Shown: positions 9,777-21,544, numbered from the stretch's first letter. The stretch: 64,000 nucleotides of DNA from Bos javanicus (GCF_032452875.1 NC_083896.1:1488001-1552000), one strand, 5' to 3'. Notes: generated from the letters alone by a model not told the origin. A program made the numbers and translations.

Positions 9777-12094
9777 TAGAAAATGCACTGGTCATAACAA
9801 ACACCCTCTTCCAACAACACAAGAGAAGACTCTATACATGGACATCACCAGATGGTCAACACCGAAATCAGATTGATTATATTCTTTGCAGCCAAAGATG
9901 GAGAAGCTCTATACAATCAGCAAAAACAAGACCAGGAGCTGACTGTGGCTCAGACATGAACTCCTTATTGCCAAATTCAGACTTAAATTGAAGAAAGTAG
10001 GGAAAACCACTAGACCATTCAGGTATGACCTAAATGAAATCCCTTATGATTATACAGTGGAAGTGAGAAATAGATTTAAGGGCCTAGATCTGATAGATAG
10101 AGTGCCTGATGAACTATGGAATGAGGTTCGTGACACTGTACAGGAGACAGGGATCAAGACCATCCCCATGGAAAAGAAATGCAAAAAAGCAAAATGGCTG
10201 TCTGGGGAGGCCTTACAAATAGCTGTGAAAAGAAGAGAAGTGAAAAGCAAAGGAGAAAAGGAAAGATATAAACATCTGAATGCAGAGTTCCAAAGAGTAG
10301 CAAGAAGAGATAAGAAAGCCTTCTTCAGCGATCAATGCAAAGAAATAGAGGAAAACAACAGAATGGGAAAGACTAGGGATCTCTTCAAGAAAATCAGAGA
10401 TACCAAAGGAACATTGCATGCAAAGATGAGCTCGATAAAGGACAGAAATGGTACAGACCTAACAGAAGGAGAAGATATTAAGAAGAGATGGCAAGAATAC
10501 ACAGAAGAACTGTACAAAAAAGATCTTCATGACCAAGATAATCACAATGGTGTGATCACTGACCTAGAGCCAGACATCCTGGAATGTGAGGTCAAGTGGG
10601 CTTTAGAAAGCATCACTATGAACAAAGCTAGTGGAGGTGATGGAATTCCAGTTGAGCTATTCCAAATCCTGAAAGATGATGCTGTGAAAGTGCTGCACTC
10701 AATATGCCAGCAAATTTGGAAAACTCAGCAGTGGCCACAGGACTGGAAAAGGTCAGTTTTCATTCCAATCCCAAAGAAAGGAAATTCCAAAGAATGCTCA
10801 AACTACCACACAATTGTACTCATCTCACACGCTAGTAAAGTAATGCTCAAAATTCTCCAAGCCAGGCTTCAGCAATATGTGAACCGTGAACTTCCAGATG
10901 TTCAAGCTGGTTTTAGAAAAGGCAGAGGAACCAGAGATCAAATTGCCAACGTCGGCTGGATCATCGAAAAAGCAAGAGAGTTCCAGAAAAACATCTGTTT
11001 CTGCTTTATTGACTATGCCAAAGCCTTTGACTGTGTGGATCACAATAAACTGTGGAAAATTCTGAAAGAGATGGGCATACCAGACCACCTGATCTGCCTC
11101 TTGAGAAAGTTGTATGCAGGTCAGGAAGCAACAGTTAGAACTGGACATGGAACAACAGACTGGTTCCAAATAGAAAAGGAGTTCATCAAGGCTGTATATT
11201 GTCACCCTGTTTATTTAACTTATATGCAGAGTACATTATGAGAAACGCTGGATTGGAAGAAACACAAACTGAAATCAAGATTGCCGGGAGAAATATCAAT
11301 AACCTCAGATATGCAGATGACACCACCCTTATGGCAGAAAGTGAAGAGGAACTCAAAAGCCTCTTGATAAAAGTCAAAGTGGAGACTGAAAAAGTTGGCT
11401 TAAAGCTCAACATTCAGAAAACGAAGATCATGACATCTGGTCCCACCACGTCGTGGGAAATAGATGGGGAAACAGTGGAAACAGTGTCAGACTTTATTTT
11501 TGGGGGCTCCAAAATCACTATAGATGGTGACTGCAGCCATGAAATTAAAAGACGCTTACTCCTTGGAAGGAAAGTTATGACCAACCTAGATAGCATGTTC
11601 AAAAGCAGAGACATTACTTTGCCAACAAAGGTTCGTCTAGTCAAGGCTATGGTTTTTCCTTTAGTCATGTATGGATGTGAGAGTTGGACTGTGAAGAAGG
11701 CTGAGCGCCAAAGAATTGATGCTTTTGAACTGTGGTGTTGGAGAAGACTCTTTAGAGTCCCTTGGACTGCAAGGAGATCCAACCAGTCCATTGTGAAGGA
11801 GATCAGCCCTGGGATTTCTTTGGAAGGAATGATGCTAAAGCTGAAACTCCAGTACTTTGGCCACCTCATGTAAAGAGTTGACTCATTGGAAAAGACTCTG
11901 ATGCTGGGAGGGATTGGGGGCAGGAGGAGAAGGGGACAACAGAGGATGAGATGGCTGGATGGCATCACTGACTCCATGGACGTGAGTCTGAGTGAACTCC
12001 GGGAGTTGGTGACGGACAGGGAGGCCTGGTGTGCTGCGATTCATGGGGTCGCAGAGAGTCGGACACAACTGAGCGACTGATCTGATCTGATCTG
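9777..12094 (+). mobile_element. BovB LINE with nearly intact reverse-transcriptase region
   Basis: 5'-truncated BovB inserted in an old L1. It begins in the endonuclease C-terminus (ENALVITNTLFQQHKRRLY, WTSPDGQHRNQIDYILCSQR); the Ser-Asp-His motif is lost to a one-base deletion near 9953. A 417-codon frame (9988-11241) carries the pre-RT region and RT motifs: NKASGGDGIPVELFQ, DVQAGFRKGRGTRDQIAN and motif A FIDYAKAFDCVDH. A one-base loss near 11180 breaks motif B (GVRQGC); the downstream frame 11199-11873 carries motif C NNLRYADD, then LNIQKTKIM and GCESWTVKKAE. A TAA at 11871 interrupts the C-terminus. The 3' end is tgatctgatctgatctgatg. As it stands it cannot make a full protein. Confidence 0.96.
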
Positions 12095-12570
12095 ATGTCA
12101 ATAGTGGAATGGATAAATTGTATCATGGATAATCATATCATTATATATGGTATTTATATATAATGTAATACTAATAGAGAAACAAAAGTGGATAAACTAC
12201 AGCCAACAATATGGATAATGACTCTCATCAAACAATGTTCAAACAACAGTGGGAGAAAGAATCCATACAAAAGAACACACGCAGCATGATACGATTTATC
12301 TAAAATTTACAAATGGCTACAACCAAGTTATGACTTAAAAGGTCAGGACAGTGGTTATCTTGGGAGTAGGCTGGAGTGACTGGAAGGGCGTGGGAAGGGG
12401 GCCTCTGGAAAGCTACTAATGCTCTGTTTATTACCTGGGTGGCAGCTGCACTGCTCTGTTGCCTTTTCAATAATTCATCAAGCTGTCCAATTCTGATTTG
12501 TGCATCTTTCTGTATGTATGTCAGAGTCAGTAAAAGAGATTTTTTTTTTAAAACAGTCACAAAAGATCAG

Positions 12571-12871
12571 TTGTAGCTCTTTAAAATATACAGATCTTTA
12601 AGGCTCATGGAATGTCCAGAAGTGACTTGCATATTTAAAAGTCACCAGTAATTTCAGCCTGTACTTGAGGTGAAATACTTCACGAAACATTATGGATGCT
12701 TTTCCTTCTATAGATAGTCACTGCTGAATTACTTGCAGACCCATCTTGGAGTCTTATTTAAAGAGCAATATATTTTTTTAAACTACTCTGTACATATCAG
12801 TAATATCAGTATCAGTGTAAGAGTATTCACTCCATAAAGGAGAAAATAGTAACCAATAGTCAGCAACTCAC
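12571..12871. other. Intron next to DEUP1 exon F
   Basis: AT-rich single-copy-looking intronic DNA immediately downstream of exon F in gene order; no further exon recognised here. Confidence 0.5.
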
Positions 12872-12986
12872 CATGGGGAATACTTCCTCATCACTAACCA
12901 AAGGACTGGTTATTTCTTTGGTTTGAAATGGCGAAGACGGCAATGGAGGTGTTGCGCTTCTGTTTGGCTCACGATCGTGGTTAAAT
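12872..12986 (-). CDS. DEUP1: DEUP1 exon F (Pro/Ser-rich C-terminal segment)
   Basis: A 115-bp exon entering in phase 2. The Gly codon shared with exon E is followed by 38 codons reading FNHDREPNRSATPPLPSSPF, then QTKEITSPLVSDEEVFPM. The acceptor is ctcttttag/A and the donor CCCATG/gtgagt, a near-consensus site. Composition changes from coiled coil to Pro, Ser and Thr with short acidic stretches, typical of a flexible region and of the corresponding part of human DEUP1 (PNRS, TSPLVSD and VFP are shared as I recall). It ends in phase 0 after Met. Human DEUP1 continues with roughly 60 residues, including another helical stretch rich in Glu and Leu; I could not find that final exon between 1 and 12871, so it should lie outside the window, making the next intron longer than 12.8 kb. 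Confidence 0.9.
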
Positions 12987-15621
12987 CTAAAAGAGAAGGA
13001 CTGGTTGTCATTATTGATACCAAGGTCACCTGCTTATTTATGGAGCTAAGAATTTAAATTTCTCTGATTTCTAACTGTGGGGAAAGCACAATAAAATATT
13101 TGGGCTTGTTATCTGGGTATGTCTTTGAAAATAATTTTGCTGACAATTTCTATTCCACTTAAAAGACTTAGAACAATTAATAATGAAGCAGGAAACTTTC
13201 ATAATTGCTAAAAATATTCTGCCATTCTTATTGCCTATATTGTTTCTCTTTCTGTGTTTTACTGTTTTGTCTCTTTGCTATTTAATTAAATGACATTAAA
13301 CCAGTATGAGAAAAAATTTTTAAACAGCTAACACGGCTACCCTTGACAATTCTAAACAGACACCCTTTTCCTATTCTCATTTTACTTAACCTCACTGGCT
13401 TTCTTAACATAATTGTTCTCTTTTTTTTTTCACACTAGAATAAGTCTCCGTACAATAATAATAATTATAATTTATGTCGAGCTTAATAATTTATAGTATG
13501 TTTTCAATTTACATTATCTCCTAAACTCCTCCACACTTAGTTGTATGACCTTGAGCAACAGGTAACTATATTTACCTGTAACTTTAATTTTTTCATTTAT
13601 AAAAAAGGGTTGTTATGAGAATTGAACTCCACAGTTTGATGAAAAGCACAGTATAGAATTGGTTGTTTGTGCCAAAATATAGGGTAGAAGATTAGACTGA
13701 ATAAAATACCAGTGGGATTTTAAATTTTGGTGTGCTGACTAAACAAATGAATAATAAAATAAACAAACCAACTTACCCTAAAATTTTACACAAAAAGGTC
13801 CTAACAGTATGGGCTGTTTGGAACTAAATAAGTATCTTCTCTGAATATTAATTCATGAAAATGGGGTTTAATCAAAATCATCAAAGACCATGGAAACATA
13901 AAAATCCTTTCAATTTAAAGTTATTTATTTTTACTAACAATTCAAATTCTCTACAGGTATTGATTAACCATTTTCAAAGTCTTCATATTTTAACTTTACA
14001 CAGTTTTAAAAATTTACATTATTTTTCTCTGTTCTTATCCAAAGACTATCTATCTATATAGACTTCTTTTATTATGCAAACGTTTTCAAAGCTATGCATA
14101 CAAATAGCAATAAAAGTTAAGTGAGGCATCTGTAAACTAGTACATAAAAACAAAACGTGGTTTCCATTTTTATTTATCTTGAAATGGATTGTTTTTAATC
14201 CATTCTTCCAAACCATAATTACCATGGAAACAGAACAGCAAATTAAACTAAAATAACATGGTTTATGATGTGCAAAATAAAATGAAACATCCCACAATTC
14301 AAATAGAATTATAACAATTGCCTTGTACATCTGCATAGAATCTTCAGTTGAACCTTTTAATCTGAATGAGTCCATCTATACTTCAAAGCACAGTGGAAAA
14401 AAATAAGATAATTATAGAAATGGTTCAAGAAATATACATCCCTCTGTAATCTCAATTATACAGAGATTTCAGGGAAAGTATTATTTGCCCTAAATTATCT
14501 AAATAATTATCCATTTTGCTTTGGATGTATAGATACAACTTTACGATCTTAATTACTAAAATTTATACATGAACATTTTCTTTATTGTAAGATCAATAAA
14601 GTGCAGAGAATGAAAGGAAAGTTACATTATGAAGCAAAGCACTTTTGCTTTAAATCATCTTTATATGATAGAAAAGTTCTTCTTCAAGAATACAGCTATT
14701 CAAATACTTCATAAAACCAAAACCACCTTGCAAAAAAAAATGCTAAGTATATCAATTTAAAAGCTATCTTAAAAATTATTTCAGAAAGCTTTTACTACCA
14801 TCTCACAAGCTGGTCTGTTCCATAGACCCTATTGCAAGGCCTCTCCTTGCTTTGCCAGGAGGGCAGGAGCCCTCCTGTTGGAGAGAGCTCTACCCAACTC
14901 GGGCTGGCTTGAGGGCTGAGCCAACCGCACAGTTCACAGAGCTGTCCGTCTACACAGCCCTGGTCCTCCGTTGAGTTTACAAGCCTCCCTGGGCTACATA
15001 CAGTGTACTGTCTTCAGCACGAAAGGGGATCCCTTGACAAACTAGGCTGATTTACCACTTCTGGCCTCCCCTTCTAACACTCCACATAACACGCCTGATT
15101 CCATTATTTCCGAGCCTGGAACCCTTCAGGCTACTGTGTTTTTCTCTCCTGAGCAAGACCCTGGTGCAAAACTGACTCAGCTTACTTTTTTGCTTCTAGA
15201 TAAATAACTATTCATTCCTTGACAAGAGATCCTGTAGAGTGATTATGACAAACCTGACTTTGTGGTGTTTTAGTATTAGAAACTTTTAATTTCCTGACCA
15301 GATCTGAAGCAATTTTATTGATTAGCTTGTGATTACCAATATCTTTCCAGCACATGATATAATTCTTAAAGCCATATATTCAGTTTTAAGTATGAACTGT
15401 ATATAGAGATAAAACTCCATCATACACTACAAAACTGATTTGCCATTAAAATTAGTTATATATTAATAGTTCTGGACACCACTATTCTAAGTTAGCTTGC
15501 AAATGATCCTTAAACTTCAAAACTCTAACTTAATTCTAAAAACGCTGAAAACATTGACTACTTCCATTGCCAGATTCAGTCTCATCTCATTCATTAATCT
15601 TGTTTGTGTGTTTCTGGTCCC
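12987..15621. other. DEUP1 intron E-F, distal half
   Basis: Mostly unique AT-rich DNA. A MIR remnant lies at 13535-13660. A more GC-rich patch at 14810-15180 matches no family I know and shows no splice-flanked frame. No RNA gene seen. Confidence 0.5.
13535..13660 (+). mobile_element. MIR SINE remnant
   Basis: Shows the MIR core order: 'tgtatgaccttgagcaacagg', then 'ttttttcatttataaaaaaggg', then 'gttatgagaattgaac'. Strongly diverged. Confidence 0.6.
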
Positions 15622-15784
15622 ATCACACTGCTTGAGGATCTCAGCTCCCTGCTGGGCCACAGCAGTGAAAGCCTGGAATCCTGACCATTAGGCCATCACA
15701 CTGCTTGAGGATCTCAGCTCCCTGACCAGGGACCACAGCAGTGAAAGCCTGGAATCCTGACCATTAGGCCACCAAGGAACTCCA
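15622..15784 (-). mobile_element. tRNA-derived artiodactyl SINE with internal 70-bp tandem duplication
   Basis: Minus-strand copy of an older tRNA-derived SINE (reverse reads ggagttccttggtggcctaa). The segment 'catcacactgcttgaggatc ... gaccattaggc' occurs twice in tandem (about 15624-15692 and 15693-15770), the second copy having 'gaccaggga' where the first has 'ctggg'. Confidence 0.8.
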
Positions 15785-18239
15785 TTAAGTTTTTTAAAGT
15801 GCTGAATAACTTTTTATTGGAAAAGAAATCCTTTGAAATATCCTAAAATGCTTCACTTTTTAAGTGGATGAACACAAACATCTTATCACTTCTAACAGGA
15901 GTGAAAAGCAATAAAAACCGAGTTAACTTCCAAGTAGACAAAAGCTTATTTTAATAATATATTATACAAATCTTCCTCAGTCAAAAGCAAGAAGGGGTTA
16001 AAAATTAGACTACAGACTTTAAAATGTTGTGGAACATTATGTTCCCATACCTTTATATAAAAGCTTTTTCCTTTCTAAAATACTTTAATAAGACCTTATT
16101 GTATTAGCCATTGATATGTAAATATGACTGTGTGTTTTTTGATTATTTTCTTCCTAATAAATACATACAGCTTTTAGTATTTGACTTCACTGAGCTGTGT
16201 TGTGAGGGAAGGAAAGGACATTGCCTTTTTTCACTTGCTAAAATTAATAGATATGTGCTTTACAGTTCTCCACCAGTGAGTTCACAGTGTCCTTGCCTCT
16301 CAACAATTCTTTCCCCATAGTGGGTTTTACATGGTACTAATTTATTCAGAACATTTGAAATGCTGTTTCTTTTAAAAATCAGGTCACTGGAGAACATTGA
16401 AATCAGACAAGCCATTAAAACAAACTTAATGAAACTTTGAACAAATGAGACTGGCAGGACACAGGGCTCTGCAGTAGGAACAGTCGCCCAAGCTGCTTAT
16501 TAAGACAGTCTCCCGCTGAGCATGTTACCTCTTACACTGCTCCGTGCCCCCTGCCGCCTTGTTTCCGTTAGGCACTCTTAACACATTCCGTACTGCCCAA
16601 GCAATCCAAACAATAAAAACACTGATTAAAGACAGGAAAAGGCAGAGGAGCTGTCTTTTTGTTTAAAGAAGAACATCTAGTACCTTCACCTGAGGCTTTC
16701 CAAGTTATTCCCAACAAGCAAGAATAGGAAACAATGTTCTGCATTAACAGGGGTGCAATACAGACCAGTGGCTGGAGAAGACGCGGTGAAGACCCTTCAT
16801 AACATCACTGGGGTGCTGATTTTCTCTTACAGAGAGAAAACCGCATACAGGGGGTGGGGATGTGACCCATGGAGAAATGTATCCATGGGGAGAGAAGTGC
16901 GTTGTAAAGGGTTTATTCTATATTAGAAATTATATTCTTACCCCCAGATCAAGGTTAGGTTTTCTGGACAGATTTGCAGTTACCCTGGCCAGTCAACATG
17001 GGGATACTCAGCAGGGAGCTGCCCTCTGGCTGGGGTGCACGCCCCTCATCCTCTCCACATCCCTTTTGGACTCTCGCTGCACTGCCCGGAACATACCACC
17101 CTACCGACCGAAGAAGCGCCCCTGTGGAGCAGCAGCAGGCTTCTCTCATTCCCTCCCATGACCACCTGAACAGCTATTAGTTCAGCACTTCTGAGTGCTT
17201 GCTGTTTCTAACACTGGGTTAGAACATATCCTTCCGGCACACACAGGGTCAGGGTGGTGAGAGTGGGAAAGGATGTACTACACGCACGAGGATGCTGAGC
17301 AGATGTGTCAAGTACAGCCCCTGGACTTAAGGACTGTACCTGTAGCACTGGGCTACTTAGGGAGCCGGGCATCACCCTTCCCCAACAGCACTATCTTTAG
17401 AGGAAATGTCAGATTCAGTCATTGTTTATCCACCAAAATATACTTTTTAGGTACTGGGAGTTGGAGAAGTATCAATATTATTGTAAATATTAACAATTTT
17501 GTTAGAATAATAGTATCAATGATAATGTCTAACATTTAGGGAATTATACATTTTACAAAGAAATAGGTTTTCTCCTATAATCCTCAGAAAACCCTTATAA
17601 TTATTATCCCTACTTGTCAGATGGGAAAATAAAGGTTAAATATTTGAATTCCCCAAAGCTGCAAATATTAATTATCTGTATGTGAAGTTTTCATGCTAAG
17701 TATTATGAGCTTTTAAACAAAAGTTGTACTGATGTTAGGTCTGGACCTATTGATTCACCATTTCTCAGCACCATGGAATGTTAATAAACCTCGTATCAAA
17801 CAAGTTTGGGGAATACTGCACACCATACCTGTTCCTGGAAACTCACAAAGTAATTACCACATTAATGGCTTTGCAAAATCCTGTAGAAAAGAAACTTGTT
17901 TGTTTTGCTGAGCATTTTCCCAGTGCTGGAAAATGGTGAAAGAACTCCAGAGACAGTTCTGACTCCAAACATATTTTATTAAAGTTGAAGAAATTAGTCA
18001 AATGTTAAGGCTGATATATTTACTTAAATTTTGAAGTAAGACATTTTAAAGAGCCTGGGGATAATGTAGGCAGCAGGTATTGATTTTCCACATGCTTCTC
18101 TTCACTCACAGAAGACCCCTCTCACACACCCCCAGGTTCTCTCCTGTGAAAAGACCACAGTCTGTCTCCACTGATGGAGCATCAGTACAAAGTGTACATG
18201 TATCTGAAGTTAAGCCAGACATGCTATCTGCCTGTGAAT
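15785..18239. other. DEUP1 intron E-F, proximal half
   Basis: Unique AT-rich DNA with a moderately GC-rich part at 16450-17400. A MIR remnant lies at 17570-17690. Short open frames at 16862-17180 have no recognisable product and no splice context. Confidence 0.5.
17570..17690 (-). mobile_element. MIR SINE remnant
   Basis: Reverse MIR core: 'aacccttataattattatccctacttgtcagatggg' region followed by 'aaataaaggttaaatatttg'. Confidence 0.6.
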
Positions 18240-18372
18240 GAGTGAGTGAAAGTCGCTCAGTCGTGTCCGACTCTTTGTGACCCCATGGACTATACAGTCC
18301 ATGGAGTTCTCCAGGCCAGAATACTGGAGTAGGTAGCCGTTCCTGTACTCTGACATAAAAAAAAAAAAAAAG
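18240..18372 (-). mobile_element. Bov-tA SINE, head missing, with A run
   Basis: BovB-like tail 'gtcgctcagtcgtgtccgac' and BovA body 'ggccagaatactggagtagg', then an A run at 18357-18371. It sits about 290 bp downstream of exon E. Confidence 0.9.
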
Positions 18373-18660
18373 ATTACTTTTGTATATTCTGTATGCCACA
18401 TCAGGTTCTAAGAAAGTTCGGAACTGACAAAAATTCATTTAACAGTCTACTCATTTCACTGTTACCCTTGGAAAGCTACTGAGACCATAGAATTTCATGT
18501 ATATCTAGACTATTGAATTGTCCCCATAAACAAATTTTAAGCAGCTGAAGAGAAAGTGTATAAAATTACAATTTGATTATTTAAAAACAAATTTCACTTG
18601 AATGTTTGTATGTTTATATCCTTATGTAAGTGGAGCTGGCATACCCATCTTCATTTTTAC

Positions 18661-18842
18661 CCCATTTTTATTTGGCTTTGATAGGCATACCTTCCTGCTT
18701 CTTCATAGGTATTTACATTAGCCCATGTTGATTTTCCACTGGCATGAAGTTTTGCAAGATCATTTCGGAGCCTTTCATTCTCGTATTCCAGTTTGTTAAT
18801 AGATGTATGCCTTGAATGTTCCCTGTTAGTGAAGTCTACACT
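18661..18842 (-). CDS. DEUP1: DEUP1 exon E (REHSRHTSINKLEYENERLR), with shifted donor
   Basis: A 182-bp exon (phase 0 in, 2 out) reading SVDFTNREHSRHTSINKLE, then YENERLRNDLAKLHASGKS and TYEEAGRYAYQSQIKMG. It contains a short coiled coil (INKLEYENERLRNDLAKL) and then a polar segment. The acceptor is attctctag/A. Two donors are possible: ATGGG/gtaaaa at 18661, used here, or GATGG/gtatgc at 18645. The farther one would place a TAA (18657-18659) in frame right after QIKMG, whereas the nearer one keeps the frame into exon F. Human DEUP1, as I recall it, has about six more residues at this point, so ruminants probably lost the end of the exon. An AGG/GTATGC-like site inside the exon (after EEAG) could also look like a donor, but the match to human continues past it. 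Confidence 0.9.
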
Positions 18843-20106
18843 CTAGAGAATAAAATAAACTATCATTGAAAAAATTGTTACATACAAGAGATGCATATTT
18901 TCTGTGCATTTGGACACATGTTGGAAAGACCCTTTCCTGTAAGTTGACTCATGTGACTTTACTCCTGTGTACCTCCTAAATGTCTCTCTTCACCTCCCAC
19001 CTTCTCACAACACAGGTCCTCAGTGACAGCTGCCACTTAACACATCACAGTGAAGGGGATGCCCATGCTCCAGTACAGAAAAGGCTCACTGCATGCATTA
19101 CTGTTCTCTGTAGCTAGAACAAATTGTTAGTTTTAAGACTTTCTGTGTAATAGGGTATGCCTTCTAGTGCTGACTAGTAATGGAACCAGAATTAACATAT
19201 CTTTTAATTTTAAAAGATTTGTTTTCCACATTAAAACAATATATGTCATTATAGAAAATCACATATCAACCCCTCACTGTAGGGTGGTATGAAAAATTAT
19301 ATATTAAATCAATATGATGGCAGTCTGATTCTGGGCCATTCTATACCAAGATCACTAGATCCTGGATGAGACTGTGCCAATAACACAGTCTTGAGCAATG
19401 CAGCATCATGAAAAAGTTTTATTGTCTGGTATGGGCAACCCAATGGTTAATGTCATAAAAGAATAAAAAACATATTTAAATCACAACATGAAAAATTTAG
19501 AGCAAGATTAAAGATTTCTGATGCTATGTTAATTAAATGCTGTAAGAAGTTTCTTAGGGAAAGTCTAAACTTTTTTTCTCACAAAATTTTAAAAAACAGG
19601 ATATATTCTGACATGAAAACTCATGAAAATGCTTTAAATAACCCCATGAAGTCCTTTATAATAGAACTATGATTTGAATACCCATGAATTATGCTGATTA
19701 AACAATAGTTCTCTGCTTACAGAAGAGTAATATTTTAGTACAAAAAGCATAACATGAGTAAAATATCTTTTTGAAGCTCCAATTTTCGATGTTTAAAAGC
19801 TCGTAAGACTATAGATGATTATGGCTTAGAATTGTCATTTTTAAGTTTCTAAATTTAAGGCTTTGACTGCCATTGCATATGGGCTGGCATGTGATAAAGT
19901 CACTCAAAAAATTTTTGATTAATTGCACATTTTAAATTATTCATTTACTATATTAATATCAATATTGATAAATAGGAATAGAAATGTATATATTAAAGCA
20001 TTAAAAATGCTTACCTGAAAAAAAAAAAAAAGGCTTACCTGTTTTATGTTTTGCTTCAAAGGCCAAATCTGTTCATTAAAACTTCTGTTTACTGCCTAAT
20101 TATTAT
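18843..20106. other. DEUP1 intron D-E, part next to exon E
   Basis: AT-rich unique-looking DNA with one A run near 20018-20030; no exon or repeat family recognised. Confidence 0.5.
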
Positions 20107-20313
20107 GTATATGTGTTAGTTGCTCAGTAGTGTCCGACTCTTTGAGATCCCATGGAGTATATCCCACCAGGCTCCACTGTCCATGGAATTCTCCAGGCAA
20201 GAATACTGGAGTGGGTTCCCATTCCCTTCTCCAGGGTATCTTTCCAACCCAGGGATCGAAACTAGGTCTCCCACATTATGGGAAGATTCTTTACTGTCTG
20301 AGCGCCACCTACA
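20107..20313 (-). mobile_element. Bov-tA SINE
   Basis: Complete minus-oriented copy: tail 'gtgtccgactctttgagatc', body 'ggcaagaatactggagtggg', box B complement 'agggatcgaaac' and head complement 'ttctttactgtctgagcg'. Confidence 0.92.
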
Positions 20314-20509
20314 CTATCCTTTTATAGAAGTTTAAAAATCTTTAGAAAGGTCTACTTTTGAATGGAAAAAAATGCTCCAGGAGGTCAAACGTTCTCAAAA
20401 CAATATTGGCCAATGTGACCTTTGGGAAAGAAGGGTCATTCAAGGTATTTCTCTGCTTGTTAGGCCCTTGCCTTTAGTATATGTTAACTTTGCTCATTTG
20501 AGATATACT

Positions 20510-20642
20510 CGCTGCTGCTGCTGCTAAGTCGCTTGAGATGTGTCCGACTCTGTGCGACCCCATGGACTGCAGCCTACCAGGCTCCGCCATCCATGGGATT
20601 TTCCAGGCAACAGTACTGGAGTGGGGTGCCATTGCCTTCTCC
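20510..20642 (-). mobile_element. BovA monomer SINE with target-site duplication
   Basis: Single BovA monomer with a (CTG)n edge at 20511-20525. The duplication tgagatatact occurs at 20499-20509 and 20643-20653. Confidence 0.93.
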
Positions 20643-20653
20643 TGAGATATACT

Positions 20654-21532
20654 AGTACAGATAAAAAAGTAATCTATAATCTGCTTTAAAGGAGACAGGT
20701 TTGCTTATTCTAAAATTCGAGCCCATTTGTGATAAATATAAAGAAGGTAGACCTAATACAATTTTCCTCTCCAAAGGAGAACACTCATGGGCAGATCTGT
20801 TTGAAAAACAATCTTGGAAAAGATTCAAAATTTTCTCCTAAAAAGACATCACCTAGTCAAAATATATAATTCTTGATAGTCTGCTGCTCTGTTATGATTT
20901 CATTCAAAATTTTTCCATAAAATTAGATTTCACCTGTGACTTTTCTGCCCAGTGTTGATTTAAAGTATTTAAGAATGATAGTAATGATTTTTAAAAAAAA
21001 AAACACAATTTTCTAAATGTACCATAATTAAATAAGTATTGTAAGTATGACCTGAAAGAATTACACGGGTAATGGATTTATACAATTTGTATTTTAAAAC
21101 ATTTTCCATTTTTCTGGATAGCATTTTTGGTGCTCTCTCATTTCATTTTTTCCTAAATACTTTTCAATGATTTTAAAAATATATTCTCCAGTAGATGGTT
21201 ATCATGTGAAAACAGGCACTGATTAAACTTTACCTATGTATTGTTGATGGGTTCTTTTTACAGGCCCAATCAATTTCTTATTCCCTACCCCCACCCTCCA
21301 AATTTTAAGGTTTCATAGTTTTAACTGACTTTTCTTCTTGAAATGGTGAAACCTCATGGCGCCTGTTTACTTGAGCACACAGTTGGGTTACTGAACTGTC
21401 TGAATGATAGTATTTTATAAAAGTACTTTTTCTCTTAAATAATAGTTAGACTAACAAAGTATTTCTATAGAAGGGCTGACTTTAGTCATGTTTTAAGGTT
21501 AGTATATTAATTTATAGCATGTAAATGAATGT
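20654..21532. other. DEUP1 intron D-E, unassigned
   Basis: AT-rich intronic DNA; no gene or repeat family recognised. Confidence 0.5.
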
Positions 21533-21544
21533 TTTAGATGCTTA

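Larger units (their letters stand above)
7190..12570 (+). mobile_element. Old L1, broken into six pieces by four SINEs and a BovB
   Basis: Pieces at about 7190-7919, 8193-8270, 8477-9047, 9274-9452, 9636-9776 and 12095-12570 follow the order of an L1 ORF2 and 3' UTR: 'ggttgggttaacaatctaacatc', 'agtatgaatgggagaagatatttg', 'actgctggaaagaatag', then after the BovB 'tcaatagtggaatggataaattg' and the terminal 'ctgtccaattctgatttgtgc' part. Heavily mutated, no intact ORF. The left edge is uncertain; the right end has an A-rich tail near 12541-12553. Confidence 0.75.

Noticed and set aside
9988..11241. A 417-codon ORF as a host gene
   Set aside because: It is BovB reverse-transcriptase sequence (FIDYAKAFDCVDH and neighbours), repeated at 40899, 50010, 59102 and elsewhere in the window.
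16862..17180. Open frames at 16862-17180 as an unrecognised gene
   Set aside because: Short, overlapping on both strands, no start context, splice sites or family match; ordinary for a GC-richer intron patch.
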